Origin: Melastoma dodecandrum
Lineage: Eukaryota; Streptophyta; Magnoliopsida; Myrtales; Melastomataceae
Direction: 5' to 3'
DNA length: 64,000 nt
NCBI GenBank assembly: GCA_029817715.1
Contig: JARUPY010000276.1
Location: forward strand, 154,929 to 218,928
Position 1 is the first letter of the stretch; every line of letters starts with the position of its first letter. The notes under the pieces were generated by a model. That model saw nothing but the letters and a program-made list of their open reading frames with translations, was not told the origin of the DNA and did no database searches. This document shows, piece after piece, positions 22,308 to 34,306 of the stretch. Position numbers and translations under genes: made by a program.

Positions 22308-23927
22308 CAAGGAGCAGATGTCAAGAGATATGCCCGATCAGTTCGGCAACTTAATCCAACATTGTTGTAAGCCCCCGCAACTGTGAGGATCGCAGCAAAA
22401 GTCCACGCCAATCCAATGCATAGAAGTAAGGAATATCTCTCCAGTACCGTGTGCGCAATTGGAACTATTTGCTTCAAGTACTGCAGCAAAGAGCAACACA
22501 AATGAAATGGTTGGGTAAGGAATGAAATGAGCAACTCTTGTCAGAAAAATGGCTTACCTGTTGGCTTAGTACGAGAAGAATCAGCGACGGAAGAACGACC
22601 TCGACACAATTAGCCAGCTGAAAGCGAAAGAAGCGTATGAAAATTTGAAACTCTGAAATCTGCGAGATGACTTACCATGGGGAATCCCCTTAAGAACAAG
22701 CCAAGACCCGGCACAGAAACATATTCGATCATGATCAGGGGAGTAAGCAACCTAAACCAATGATCATAGAAAGTCAGTTACATTTAACCAAAAAGAAAAA
22801 GGATTTGACACTCAGTAGACATTGTATTTCGACCTGGTAAGATTTCCCCAGACTTTACTGAAACCAAGGATTATGTTGATAAACGACGAGGCAATAAGCG
22901 ATCCTTGAATCTTTCTCATGATGTAGAGGAACCTCTGCAATGATAATCAACAGGGCTATAATACGATCCCAACTAGGAAAATCTAGAAGTCGGGTAGCAA
23001 AAAGACAGGTATGTTTCGATTTCGACATACATCATGCTCAGTACTGAAGTTGCCATCGGCAGTGTCATTAATGGTGGACAAAACGGGTACTTATGAAAGC
23101 CCACGATGCGCCCATCACGGAAGGCAGTCTACTCCCGACTAGGGTTTGAAGGGTATTGATGCCAGACATAAAAAAGCAGAGACTGGATTACCCTGGCCTT
23201 GTCACCCTGTCAAAAAGGAAAACAAAAAATCACCAACTATCAATGACAACTCGATCCAAGTAAGAAATCTGCTAACTACGGGTCTCCTTACATGGTTTCC
23301 CCCCATTCTCGGGACGAGAGTATTGGCCAAGAGTACTATAGTCCCAAGCGCGACGATATAGTGTTCGAAAGCCAAGATCACAGCTTCCACTGCAAAGATC
23401 ATACCGATAAGTTGGAAATACTCGAAATCATGTCTGAGAACAAACACTCGAGCTTTTAACAGCTGACTGAACACTGAGAAAAAAGTTCAGGGTTTCATGA
23501 TAGTAATCACCTAACAAAGAAGAACCAGATATCCAGGTAACACATGCAAATCCCAATTAAACAAGAACTTCAAACAAAGATACCAAAAAAACTAATCAAG
23601 ACGTATATTCTTTCTTAATCCCAGGGACCACTCTATCCCAAACCAGACAAGCCCAAAAGACACCAGAATAAAGCACCCACCTTTTTCACGATAACTTTTT
23701 TTTTTCCTGGTTTTCGGACAGGAAAAATAAGAAAAAGGAACAAGAGAAAGAAGGAAAGAATACGCAGCTGACGAGAAAGGAGAGCACAAACAAACAAACA
23801 AACCCACCCCATATGGGATTGGAGTGGATGCAGTAGTGAAGCTGCTGGAACTGCTCAACCGGGGCAGGTTCGGCGGCGGAGGCTGAGGAGGCGCACCACC
23901 GTGGTTGTGATTCCCTGTTTCCACCAT
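22308..23927 (-). pseudogene. Nucleobase-ascorbate transporter (NAT) gene, 5' half, frameshifted
   Basis: NAT (NCS2 family) proteins carry purines, uracil or related substrates across membranes. Minus-strand exons with GT-AG borders are 23927-23808 (ATG and proline-rich N terminus), about 23462-23292 (LAFEHYIVALGTIVLL..TLVPRMGG), 23206-23031 (GDKARVIQSLLF), 22934-22834 (RFLYIMRKIQGSLIASSF), 22751-22676, 22617-22558 (LANCVEVVLPSLILLVL) and 22480-22308 (YLKQIVPIAH..CRTDRA). They match the first half of the family in order. Exon 23206-23031 needs two one-base corrections: a T run complementary to 23170-23175, and near 23081-23094. The C-terminal half with the NAT signature is absent, since transposon sequence begins just after the donor site at 22307. 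The exon 1 assignment is tentative. It is either a truncated pseudogene or a gene whose later exons lie beyond the transposon block. Confidence 0.85.
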
Positions 23928-26109
23928 CTCTTCAGCTCCCACCTCACCAAGTATCAATCACCAAAGAGACGAGATTTTTTGCGAGCTGGGTAAACGAGGG
24001 GGAGATCGAGAGAGGAAGATAACCCAAACCCACTTTCAGCCCTGGCGAAGCAACTATAGACACGAAGCGAAGTGTTCCTACCCTACGTATGGGCTTAGGA
24101 GTGGGGGACCCTTGGCTAGAAGTTGGCAGGCAAGTGCGGGGGGAGCTGAAACGAAGGAAAAAAAAAAGTATAGCCGCGTTCGCGTAATTTGGTCAGCAGG
24201 ATCGAGAGGGAAATTTCGAGGGGGTGGGTAGGTACCATTGAATTAGGAGGGAGGAGTGGGTCAAGCATTAAATTAAGGGAGATTTGAGGAGGACTGTATG
24301 TAGCCCTTTTTACTTTAATTTATTAGTTCGGATTCGGACACAAACACAACACATCTTGTCGCGAGATCTCGGATGTTGGAAGTATTTATATATTAACAAA
24401 AACATTATTATAAGCTCATTTTTATGAAAAAGGTATTGAGTCACTCACACGAGGGGTAAGAGATTAAAAACTCAAGATCTAATGATAATGACGGATGAAT
24501 TAGTTTTATGATTAAACGAGAGCCATGCATACTCTTCTGAAATCATCACCTGCAATCATTTTACCCATTATTGAAACTTTCGCAATAATTTCTCTGGGGT
24601 TCCCCCTTTGATTCAATTTCAATTTAGTATAACTGGAGTAGGAAAAGAATTGGTAGCCACGTGCTTGCGAAGAACGTGACAAGAATATAAATTCCTTTGT
24701 ATGAAAATGTATTAGCTAGCATCTTCTTGTTCTTGTCTTTGTATTAAGCAACATTATCGATTCAAGCCATTCATCATCCCTTTCACCCATCTAAATATGT
24801 TCCGGCATCAAAGAGCATATAAACTCGACGAACCCGACATGTCGATACCTTCTTTAGGGTTTATCCACAGCACGTCCCTAAACACCCAAACCAGCAGCAT
24901 CCACTTTTTCATAAGGAAGATGGGGAACCCATTTTCTCGACCAGAGCAGGCAACCCATCTCCTGCATTTGGCGGGAAGAAGTATATGGAGAGTCTTCTTT
25001 TGTCCTCCTGCCCTGGATTCTATTGGAGCCCGGTGTACTTTGAAATCGTCCAAGACACGGATCGTAGCAATATTATCCAACGCAAATACTCCATTTACTT
25101 TATTTCATAATACAACACACAGTGAATTTTTTATTTAAAAAATTGAACTCGTAGGTAATTATTTTATTACTCCTTTCTAACATATGATAAGAGTGTTGTG
25201 CCAACGGCTCATGCCCTCCTAGACCGATGAACGCAGGGGGCCGCCCCTTCCCCCCTCGTCAATTCCCATCCCAGAACAGCCCGTCGACATCCCTCCGGCA
25301 CCTGTTCCACCGGCTGGTCAATGCTGAATCGACCTTTTGGACCCTTTTGAGCCTCCCACAAAGAGGGCCCTTCTAACGCCCCTAGAAAATTTTATACCAC
25401 GTTTTAAATAAAGGTGGTGATAGTTCCGTATAACTTTCTTACATAAATTAACATGTTTTATATGGAGTCATTTTGAAAGATGAGGGCACATATGAGCAGT
25501 TCGATCATCCCTTACCTTCCTCTATGATCATGTTTCATCTTTCGTACGTGCCTTCAACTATTTCACAAGAGCTTAAGACGATCAAACGAGGCCTCGAAGA
25601 GGTACATTTCGTAATTAAGGATCATGCTCGATTTTTCCTCAACTCCGATTCAAGGGGTCGATCGGATGACATAAAGGGAGCAATTCAGATCATCGTATTG
25701 TCAACTCGCGCACGTCGAACGCCGAACCTAACACACTTTCATTTAGAATTTTTCATATAAGTTGATTTTCATTAATTTATTTAAAAATCACTTCGTGTTA
25801 ATTCGTGTTTGTATCACAAATCTTTCTAAGCAAGAAATGTACCTAAATCTAGTTACAACGATGTACCTTTCTTTTGTTCCGATACACACTATCAAACCAC
25901 ATCAATAGAAACAACTTGCTAAGAATTATTTGTCGGGCTCATTCGTGCTGCTGACGTGGCACATGTTAAAATTTTTAATAAAAACTATCGTGTTAAATTA
26001 GGGCATACAAAAAGCCTGTCGATGGACAGCGGAGTGAAATGGCGTTGAAGGATAAAATAAAAAGAAAAAAGAATTAACAATGTGGCTGTGTTAGAATATT
26101 TTGTAATGT
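23928..26109. other. Intergenic region between the NAT and LRR-extensin-like genes
   Basis: It contains the presumed NAT promoter and 5' leader (to about 24250), then AT-rich sequence. A GC-rich patch near 25200-25380 looks like a small transposon remnant. The open frames here (for example 24797-25138, 25473-25760) show no recognisable domain. Confidence 0.4.
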
Positions 26110-27426
26110 CTAAGCCCCTGCGCATCTAAACAGCATCAAGTGAAAGAGACTCTTGCAGGTGCAGCCTGGCGCCATCCCTCTCCACAAACTGGTCGTCAAG
26201 ACATCCGCTGGCCGAGGACAACCTTGTGTTGCTGTTGGGTTTGGGGTTGGTGTTGGGGTAGGTGCTGGTGCCGGTGCTGGAGGATGTGACTTTGGGACCG
26301 GGATGGACCTTTCATGGTGTATCTTTCTCGGCACTCTCTGGCAACTTCCTTTCGAGCATTTCGCGCTGTGCCTCAAGGCACCACGCTTTCGTTCTGAGGG
26401 GCCGCAGCCCTCCGATGGATCCTGGAAAGGGTTGCGGCCGAAGGAAAAGTGTTTTAGCTTTGGCAAATCGCAAATGCCCCTGGGAATGGATCCCTTCAGC
26501 CTGTTTCCGGAGATGTCGAAATGCTCCAGCGACCGGAGATTACTCATGCTCTTTGGTAAACTCCCCGTGAACGAATTTGACGATATGTCAAGGACCCTCA
26601 TCTCCTTCAGCCGCCCGATCTCGCCAGGAATGTCGCCCGACATCTTGTTGTGACTGAAGATGATCTCGTTCAAGGTCCTCGACATGTTGCCGGTGCTCCT
26701 CGGGATGTGGCCCTGAATGTTGTTATGAGCAAGGACCACGACCGACACGGGGGACTCACCAAAGTTATCGGGTATCTTGGTGAACTTGTTGTTGTTCAGG
26801 AAAAGCGCATCCAAATCCTTGTGGAATAAAATGCACGGCAACTCGCCCTCGAAGTAGTTGAATCTCACATCAAGGTACTTCAACCCCGGCAGTTTTTCGA
26901 GAACGACAGGGAACGGCCCAGCAAAACGGTTGTTGCTGATATCGACCTCATGAAGGAGACGTAAATTTGCGAAGGTCCCTGGGATGAGGCCCCGAAACCT
27001 ATTCGAGTTAAGGTGCAGCAGTGCGACATCAACAAGTAAGCCAAACTCAGCCGGGATGTACCCAGATATGTCTGAATGGTTCAGGTCAATGCCTGCGACA
27101 ACGGTCTGAGATGGGTCGTCCAGGGCCTGCTCGCAGAACACGCCCTTATAGTCGCATACATTTGGCCCCACCCAGTTCTCAGTCACCCCATAAGGGTCTG
27201 AATTCATGGCCTTCTTCCAAGCCTGCAGCGCGATGTACGCATCTCTGAGCCTGCGGTTTGGGAAATCGCCCTCCTTAAGTTCGGGTTCATAGTCCCAGCC
27301 TTTTGGCAGCGATGCCATCTGGCGCCGGGTGATCACCGCTGCTTCCACATCGGACAACAACGCGGATGAAGCCCCTAACAGGGATGCCAGGACGAGCAGA
27401 GGAGTGAACGGGCCACCGATGCACAT
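26110..27426 (-). CDS. Leucine-rich-repeat extensin-like (LRX/PEX-type) protein with minimal extensin tail
   Basis: LRX proteins sit in the cell wall, where the LRR part binds RALF peptides and the extensin part anchors to the wall. The ATG at 27426 is chosen because the upstream in-frame codons include no other ATG, and it gives a signal peptide (MCIGGPFTPLLVLASLLGAS). The N-terminal LRX cap (WVGPNVCDYKGVFCEQALDD, residues ~85-105) is followed by about ten LRRs (GYIPAEFGLL, SNRFRGLIPGTF, LNEIIFSHNKMSGDIP) to about residue 335. The product is about 438 residues in one uninterrupted exon. The usual long SPPPP-rich extensin domain is missing and replaced by a short PAPAPTPTPTPNP stretch and an unusual GCTCKSLFHLMLFRCAGA end. 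It may be a true short form or a gene with a mutated 3' end. Confidence 0.82.
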   Translation of the reverse strand: MCIGGPFTPLLVLASLLGASSALLSDVEAAVITRRQMASLPKGWDYEPELKEGDFPNRRLRDAYIALQAWKKAMNSDPYGVTENWVGPNVCDYKGVFCEQALDDPSQTVVAGIDLNHSDISGYIPAEFGLLVDVALLHLNSNRFRGLIPGTFANLRLLHEVDISNNRFAGPFPVVLEKLPGLKYLDVRFNYFEGELPCILFHKDLDALFLNNNKFTKIPDNFGESPVSVVVLAHNNIQGHIPRSTGNMSRTLNEIIFSHNKMSGDIPGEIGRLKEMRVLDISSNSFTGSLPKSMSNLRSLEHFDISGNRLKGSIPRGICDLPKLKHFSFGRNPFQDPSEGCGPSERKRGALRHSAKCSKGSCQRVPRKIHHERSIPVPKSHPPAPAPAPTPTPTPNPTATQGCPRPADVLTTSLWRGMAPGCTCKSLFHLMLFRCAGA

Positions 27427-30400
27427 CACCGCCGATTCAGATCGGAAATTCAAAATTAGCCGTACACTGGGGACGGTAGGCGGCTCTGTTTGGATGTAAG
27501 TTTTCCATGGACACGGCGTTATTTGACGCCAAGGCAGTTTATTACCAGAACTACAGCTTCGGGCAGATGGTCATTCAGGTCTTCTTGTCGCATCGTGTCC
27601 AAAAGAGAAACTACAACATAAACAAACTCAACACTAGAAAAGGTTAAATGAGAAAAGACGAGTATTATTGTTCGTAAGCTGTTAACAAAGAGGAAACTAA
27701 CACCGTGTTTGGCTGGTGGAATTCTCCCCCTGTTTTTTCTCATAGGGATTATAAAGGGCAGGGAAGGCTGTAAATTATGGTTTCTAACAGTAAATACTTA
27801 ACAACCTTGTAAGTCTCTCATATTGAATAAAATAGCGTATCCTCGATCACACACGTCAAAAGCATCGTTCATTCTTTAGTGTTCGGTAGCAAACGAAGTC
27901 GTAAAGATAGCCGGCCCTTAGATTGGGCTATACGCGTCCCTGCTTACGAGCCTCGGTTTAAGGAAAGAAAAAGTTCATAGATGGTCCGTCGATGATCCAA
28001 ATTTGCGGACAGGTCTCCCAACGAACAATGCGACCCACAGGCATCCACGACCGCGAAGAAGAAGAAAAGCGATGTCAATCAATCAAGAACTTGGGAATTC
28101 GTTGCCACTTATTTCAGTCCGATCGATCTTTCCAAAAGAGTTGGTCGGAATCCGTCAACTTTATTTAATGTAGTTGGCCAGTGTTTTAGGACCATGTCAT
28201 ATCCTGCCCGTTTTTGCTCCTCTATCCCGATCATGGAATTGCAGCCACATGTGATTAATTCAAATGCTTGTCGGTGTTCAATTTGACAAATTGATCACTT
28301 TTTTTCAAAAACAAAAGCGTTACCCTAAAGTAACGGGAGATTCGTCTTTCGAATTTTAATAGTAGCGTCTTGGATGCGTGTTAGATTATAACTTTAGTGG
28401 GTTTGAATTATTTAATGATCGTGGGTTATAAATTTTATGACGAAGAGTATGTATTGTATTTAAGTCGGACAAAACATTTGAAAGGGCCCTAAACCTCTTT
28501 TTTATAATTTTTTTTTTAATTTCTTTATTTATAGCCTAAACTATAAGTGTGATTTTATTTGTGTCCTTAACGTGACGGCATCGAAAAGGAGTGAGAGTCT
28601 TATTTGACGTGGCTTAATAAATTCTTTTTCTTTCTTCTCATCTCATGTATTTTTAATATTAATATGGCGTGTTTTAACTGGTATATTTTTTCTTAGTATT
28701 ATTTTATCTATAAAATTTTTAATTGACATTATACAAAAAAAAAACTAATTGTTTTTCGGGCCTAAATTTATGGGGACAGCGTGGGTAAACATGGTAGTGG
28801 TCATGGTTTGGGAGGTGGCCAAGGAGAACGACGGGCATGAAGCGTAGCTAGGGAGACGTCGAGTCGACGGAGCAAGTTGGAGAGCATGGTCGGATTGCTT
28901 GACGAGGCGGAACATGAAGTGGCCGATTAAGGTCTTGGAGTTCGAGGATGATGGCAGAGTTTGGGCATTGGGGACTCATAAAAGAAAAAAAATCGAAGAT
29001 AAAAAATAAACCATCTCGATTTCTATACCATCTCCATTTTTTATTATATCTTAAAAATGAAAAGGGTCAAACTGGTGGCATGGCGTGACGATTTTAGGGT
29101 CAACGCGGTTGACTGCCGACAGGAGGCATCTTTTTCATTGTTCCTCCAGGAGTTGACTAAAAAACATGATCATTATTTTGGATTTTAGTACCAATAATAA
29201 GTCCATTCCGACGATTCCTACACGAATACTCCCCATATTATTTTATTTTTTTAGTTCGTATGCGACTCTGAATAAAAATCTCGAGGGATGATATTCTTGG
29301 GAAAAAAAAAACAAACAAAAATCATAAATAAAACGACCTTGGTGAAGCAAAAAAAAAAAAAAAAGACCGAGAAATAACGTGGACTTGTTCTCGGGGGTTG
29401 TAATAAAAAATAACACTAAAGTTTTCGGAATGATGATGATATCCAAAAATATTAGTAATTTATTAATTGGGGATTGACTTGTAATGTAGTATAATAATAA
29501 TGATGATGTAGGTGACCGGACCAATGTCATGTGTGTCAACGAGGCGAATCCACAAGCCGACAATTTATTAAATTGCAAGAAAAAAAAACAAAAGAAAAGA
29601 AGAGCGAAGCACGTGTATGGACAATTAATGTTGTCCGGACCAAATTATTCAGTCATGGTTACCAAACCTACGGGGGAAGGGGAAGTAGCTGCGATAACAG
29701 GATGAAAATATAGTTAGCGATGAATGTTTCTACTTGTCATTAGAAACGCGGTTTAGGATGATAAAAACGTTATTTAGGACCGTAACACTGATAAAGAAGT
29801 TGAGTTGACGGCCTTGAATCGTGACTCTAATGTACTTAGTGAAAAAAAAAAATGATCAAGTAAGCTGCGACGTAATTATTTGATATTAGAGTAGTGTCCT
29901 GGTCCAAGACCAACTACCAGAAAAAATAAGCAATTTGATCAACTTTTTTCACTAAGTCACGAACTCAAATTTTCTACTATTGGATCAAGTTTTTATTACA
30001 TGTGAAAATATTTTTCATAAAATCGCGGCGGTCTAATGTTACTGCAAAAAAATCCAAATTTTGCTATACTAAAACTGAGGCTTAGTTTGAAGTCATAAGA
30101 TAATCAATTTTAAAATTACTTAAAGTATCCTAAAATGAAGTCCTAATTTACAAAATTATTTCTTTACCGACAAAATACCTTTAAAGATAACTTATATAAT
30201 TTTAAGATAATTTATTTGTAAAAAAAAAATTATTAGGTTTCCCATGGAGAGAGTGGGACCAAATCTGGAGGGCTGCTGTCAATGTGACTACCAAAAATGA
30301 GGGGGGGGGGGGGGGGGTCTCCATCTTATTTATTTTTTGTAAATGAAAATATAATGAGTTTTAGAAGAAAGCATGTAATTTTTTCCAACACGGACGAATC

Positions 30401-31177
30401 CAAAACACGATCCACCTTCTTCTTCTCGGCACTAATCTTCCAAAAAAAAAAAGAATGGGAAAAAGGAAACGTCAATCAAAACCTACCTACCTACCAATAT
30501 AACTAAATGCTGAGCACTAAGTCAGAGGTTTTGGGGATCGGATGGGATTTGGGACCAAGGGGTTGCCCATGACATGACGGCGCGTGTGTCCAGGCGTTCG
30601 TTACTTCTGTTTTTTTGCTTACGTTGTAAGCAAGAGTAGTAAGGAAGTGAGAGGGACGAGGACGAGCTCTGGAGGAGGGAGTGGGACTGCATTTCGAGCG
30701 TAGTTCGTGCCAAGGTCTCGTCTTTTACCCGCAATCGGGGTCGAGACTGGAATGGGTTTGCCTATGTTTGGGCTTTTGTTGAATCGGCGAGGGTAAAGTT
30801 TGGATCTTTTCTCGAAGGTTACCGCGAATCCTGAGGCGAAGTTGGTTTCTTTCTTTCCGGGTGTTCTATCCGAATGCGGGGGCTGGCTTTTTGGAGGGTG
30901 TTCTCGGGAGTTGTAAGGGAATCGGGTTTTTGGAGTTTGAATTCGATTACATGTGAACGGATCACGACCCGGTGCCGATAAAGGAGGAGGAGGAGGATGA
31001 TTGGGGTGGGGGCGATCCAAGTGGAGGTAGCAACACCTTGCTGTTTTCTTTTTTGCCTTTTGTTTATCAATCCCTTTCTTTTTTGCGTTGTTATGTGTCT
31101 GCTTTAAAGACCGTCGAAAGTGAGGCATTAATGGGAGAAATCCTCGAACTTTACTGTGCCTTCGAATGTTTCAGGGC
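27427..31177. other. AT-rich intergenic region
   Basis: No supportable gene was seen over about 3.7 kb. The first few hundred bases should include the promoter of the minus-strand LRR gene. Several long A/T homopolymers (29300-29360, 30220-30240) and a 17-base G run (30301-30317) are present. A short GC-richer patch at 28780-28980 looks like a degraded coding or transposon remnant. 30520-31170 rises in GC towards the promoter of the next gene. Confidence 0.5.
30301..30317 (+). repeat. Poly-G tract (17 G)
   Basis: Seventeen consecutive guanines in otherwise AT-rich intergenic DNA. The length is unreliable in any sequencing technology. Confidence 0.9.
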
Positions 31178-31186
31178 TATATAAAA
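31178..31186 (+). promoter_or_regulatory. TATA box upstream of the sulfurase-like gene
   Basis: TATATAAAA in the context GGGCTATATAAAAGTGGAG, about 285 bp upstream of the ATG at 31470. The spacing suits a leader of about 250 bases. Confidence 0.6.
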
Positions 31187-31469
31187 GTGGAGAAGCTTAA
31201 AGCTTTGTTTGGGGGATTTCTCCGGTTGTGAAGGGGAGAAGAAAGCAAAGGGCAGTTTCTTCCCGGGAATCTTGAGTCTTAGAGCCACGCACTTCTCTTT
31301 CTCTTTTTCTTTTGAAGTTTTGAATTTGGTGATCTTTTTGCTGCGGACGGCTCCATTGGGCCGCGACAGGTAGAAAGTTCTGCCCTGGTTGGTTGGTAAT
31401 CTTTAGCGTTCTTCTCCAGGGGGGGTGGTTTGTGGAGCCTTCTCTTCCCGTCGAAGGGATCCAGCATTC

Positions 31470-34306
31470 ATGCATCTTTCACTGTGGAAGCCTATATCCC
31501 AATGTGCAGCCGTTATATTCCTTGAGAAGAGGGCAAGAAGAAGAAAGGGATCGGGATTTGGCAATGACGGCAGGCGGAAGCCGTTGACGTTGCGGCAGTT
31601 GCAGGAGAGCCGGCTCAGGGAGGCTCTCGAAGAAGCTTCCAATGATGGCTCGCTGAAAAAGTCCCAGGATATTATCGATACGGAAATGCAGAACCAGGAT
31701 GGAACTGTTGGGAGATCGAGATCCCTGGCGAGACTTCATTCGCAGAAGGAGTTCCTGCGTGCCACGTCTCTTGCTAACAGCGCATTTATTCCAGCGATGA
31801 CTCAATCCCAAGCCTTTCGGAGGCCTTCAACTTGTTTGTCACCATGTATCCGAAATTTCAGTCCACTGAGAGGATTGATCATTTGAGATCCCATGAGTAC
31901 GAGCATCTCTGTGCGCCTTCTGCTAAGGTATGCCTCGATTATTGTGGGTTCGGCTTGTTTTCGTGCCTCCAGACGTTCCAGCACTGGGAATCATCAGCAT
32001 TTAGCTTGTCCAAGATTACTGCGAATTTGAGTAATCATGCTTTATACGGTGGCGGTGAGAAAGGTACTGCAGAACATGATATCAAGTCTAGGATTATGGA
32101 GTACTTGAACATTCCTGAGAACGAATACGGGCTTGTCTTTACTGTTAGCAGGGTATCTGCTTTTAAACTACTGGCCGAGTTGTATCCCTTCCATACCAAT
32201 AAGAATCTGCTAACCATGTTTGATCACGAGAGTCAATCGGTGAATTGGATGGCCCAGTGTGCTAAAGATAAAGGCGCCAAGCTCCACAATGCATGGTTTA
32301 AGTGGCCTAATTTGAAGCTTTGCTCGAGAGAGTTGAGGAAGCAACTAGCAAGCAAGAAAAAGCGGAAGAAAGACTCGGCGGTTGGCCTTTTTGTGTTTCC
32401 TGCTCAGTCTAGAGTTACCGGTGCCAAGTACTCCTACCAGTGGATGGCGACCGCACAGCAGCACAACTGGCATGTGCTGCTTGACGCTGGATCCTTAGGT
32501 CCTAAGGACATGGATTCTCTCGGCCTTTCCCTCTTTCGCCCTGACTTTATCATCACGTCATTTTACCGGGTGTTTGGGTCCGACCCAACTGGTTTTGGCT
32601 GTCTTCTGATCAAGAAGTCCGTGATAAGCAGCCTGCAAAATCAGTCTGGGCTTACAGGTACGGGAATGGTGAAAATCACTCCTGTGTTTCCTCAGTACCT
32701 GAGTGATTCCGTTGATGGGCTTGACATGTTTGGCAGAATTCAAGGAGAGGAGGCCAGTGACAAGGAAGAAGTTAGTCCAGAACCATGTGGTGACGATTCT
32801 ACTATGCCTGCATTTTCAGGTGTATTCACCTCGAATCTGGTCATGGATGTCTTCGAGACAGATATGGACCATGATAATTGTTCTGAAAGGTATGGCGCCA
32901 GCACAATGTTCGAGGAAACGGAAAGCGTTTCTCTAGGAGAGGTGATGAGGAGTCCAATCTTTAGCGAGGATGATTCTTCTGACAATTCATATTGGATTGA
33001 TCTAGGTCATAGTCCTTTCGGATCAGACAAGTCTGGTCGATTTTCCAGGCAGAAATCAAGCCCCCCAATGCAACAGTCCTGGATATCAGTCCGGAGAAAT
33101 ACCATCCGTGTCTCTCCTAAGCATGGATTGAAGCTATCCAGAAGCCCCATTTTTGGCGGCAAGAGGGTCGGTCTTGGACCGCAGGAAGATGTGGTGATAT
33201 CTCTTGATGCAGCTGTGCTGTCCACGTCCCATGAGTTGGACCGTGTGGAGGACATTCCAGAGGAAGAACTACAGGCTGCTGCAAAAACCAGGCTGAATTA
33301 TCCATGCAGGCAGCTGATTGGGGAGGTCGAGGAAGGAAATGAAATTGAAGAAGAACATAGTGTATGCTATTCTAAGTTGAGAAGTATCGGTAACAGAATC
33401 GCATCAAATGGCGGGATGCATGGTCATGGTAAGGGCCAAGCAGAAAACTTATTGCAGTCTGATATATGCAGAGGAGGAAAGGAAAATGCAATTAGGAGAG
33501 AGACGGAGGGAGAATTCAGACTGTTGGGTGGACGAGAACGGGGCAGATTCGACAATACCAGGTTTTCTGTTCCGGAAGAAAGTCGGATCGCAAGCACGGA
33601 TAGCAGGGCTTCTTTCAGCATAGAAGACAACATTCAGAGGAGGAGTTTTACCCGTGCTTATCTACAGGGGGAAGCTTCTTTGGCTTCACCAGGAGATGAA
33701 GATTCGGTAGTAAGCTCTGAAGACTATGATGTCAGCCAGGAATGGGGAAGGAGAGAGCCCGAGATAATCTGTCAACATCTTGATCATGTAAATATGTTGG
33801 GCCTGAACAGAACCACATCCCGACTGCGGTACCTTACCAATTGGCTCGTCACTTCATTACTTCAGTTACGATTGCCCGATGCCGATGGAGCCGTTGGGTC
33901 GTCACTCGTGCAACTGTATGGCCCTAAGATCAAGTACGAAAGAGGCGCTTCTGTAGCCTTCAATATCCGGGATGGCAAAGGAGGGTGGGTCTCCCCGGAA
34001 ACTGTCCAGAATCTGGCGGATGAAAACGGGATATCGCTCGGCATCGGCATTCTCAGCCACATACGAATATTCGACAGCACTAAACAGTGGCCCGGGTCTC
34101 TCAACCCAGAATCATTGGCCTTATGCAAGCCAGTGGTTAACGGACGTCGGGGAGGGAGGAATTCATTCGTCCGAGTGGAGGTTGTGACCGCATCTCTCAG
34201 TTTCCTCTCAAACTTTGAAGACGTCTACAAGATGTGGGTGTTCGCCGCCCGGTTCCTCAGGCCGTCATTCGCAGAAACGGAGGGGTTGTCTGCTGTTCGA
34301 GAGTAA
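31470..34306 (+). CDS. Molybdenum-cofactor-sulfurase-like PLP-fold protein (one frame break)
   Basis: This belongs to the plant family of single-exon proteins resembling the NifS-like domain of MoCo sulfurase. The ATG at 31470 gives the family N terminus [16 protein letters not shown], then [16 protein letters not shown]. The frame is lost at about 31780-31795 by one base. The next frame continues [23 protein letters not shown] and runs open to 34306. The aminotransferase-like region includes [19 protein letters not shown] and [11 protein letters not shown] motifs, and [16 protein letters not shown] where NifS-type enzymes carry the PLP lysine. Here that position appears to be arginine. A long acidic linker (about codons 430-700) precedes the conserved C-terminal block ([16 protein letters not shown] ... 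HIRIFDS). There is no MOSC domain. The catalytic role is uncertain. The break could be a read error or a real lesion. Confidence 0.85.

Noticed and set aside
23592..23957. Longer NAT exon 1 starting at 23957
   Set aside because: The codon there is TTG. The first ATG in frame is at 23927, and the reading beyond 23808 runs into the intron.
24797..25138. 113-codon frame with a possible promoter upstream
   Set aside because: Similar-length frame on the opposite strand, no recognisable motif, AT-rich intergenic setting.
26153..26653. Plus-strand 166-codon frame antisense to the LRR gene
   Set aside because: Shadow of the conserved minus-strand frame. Gly/Val-rich because it is opposite Pro/Thr codons.
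26110..27453. Start of the LRR-extensin-like gene at 27453
   Set aside because: That codon is TTG. The first ATG is 27426 and directly begins a signal peptide.
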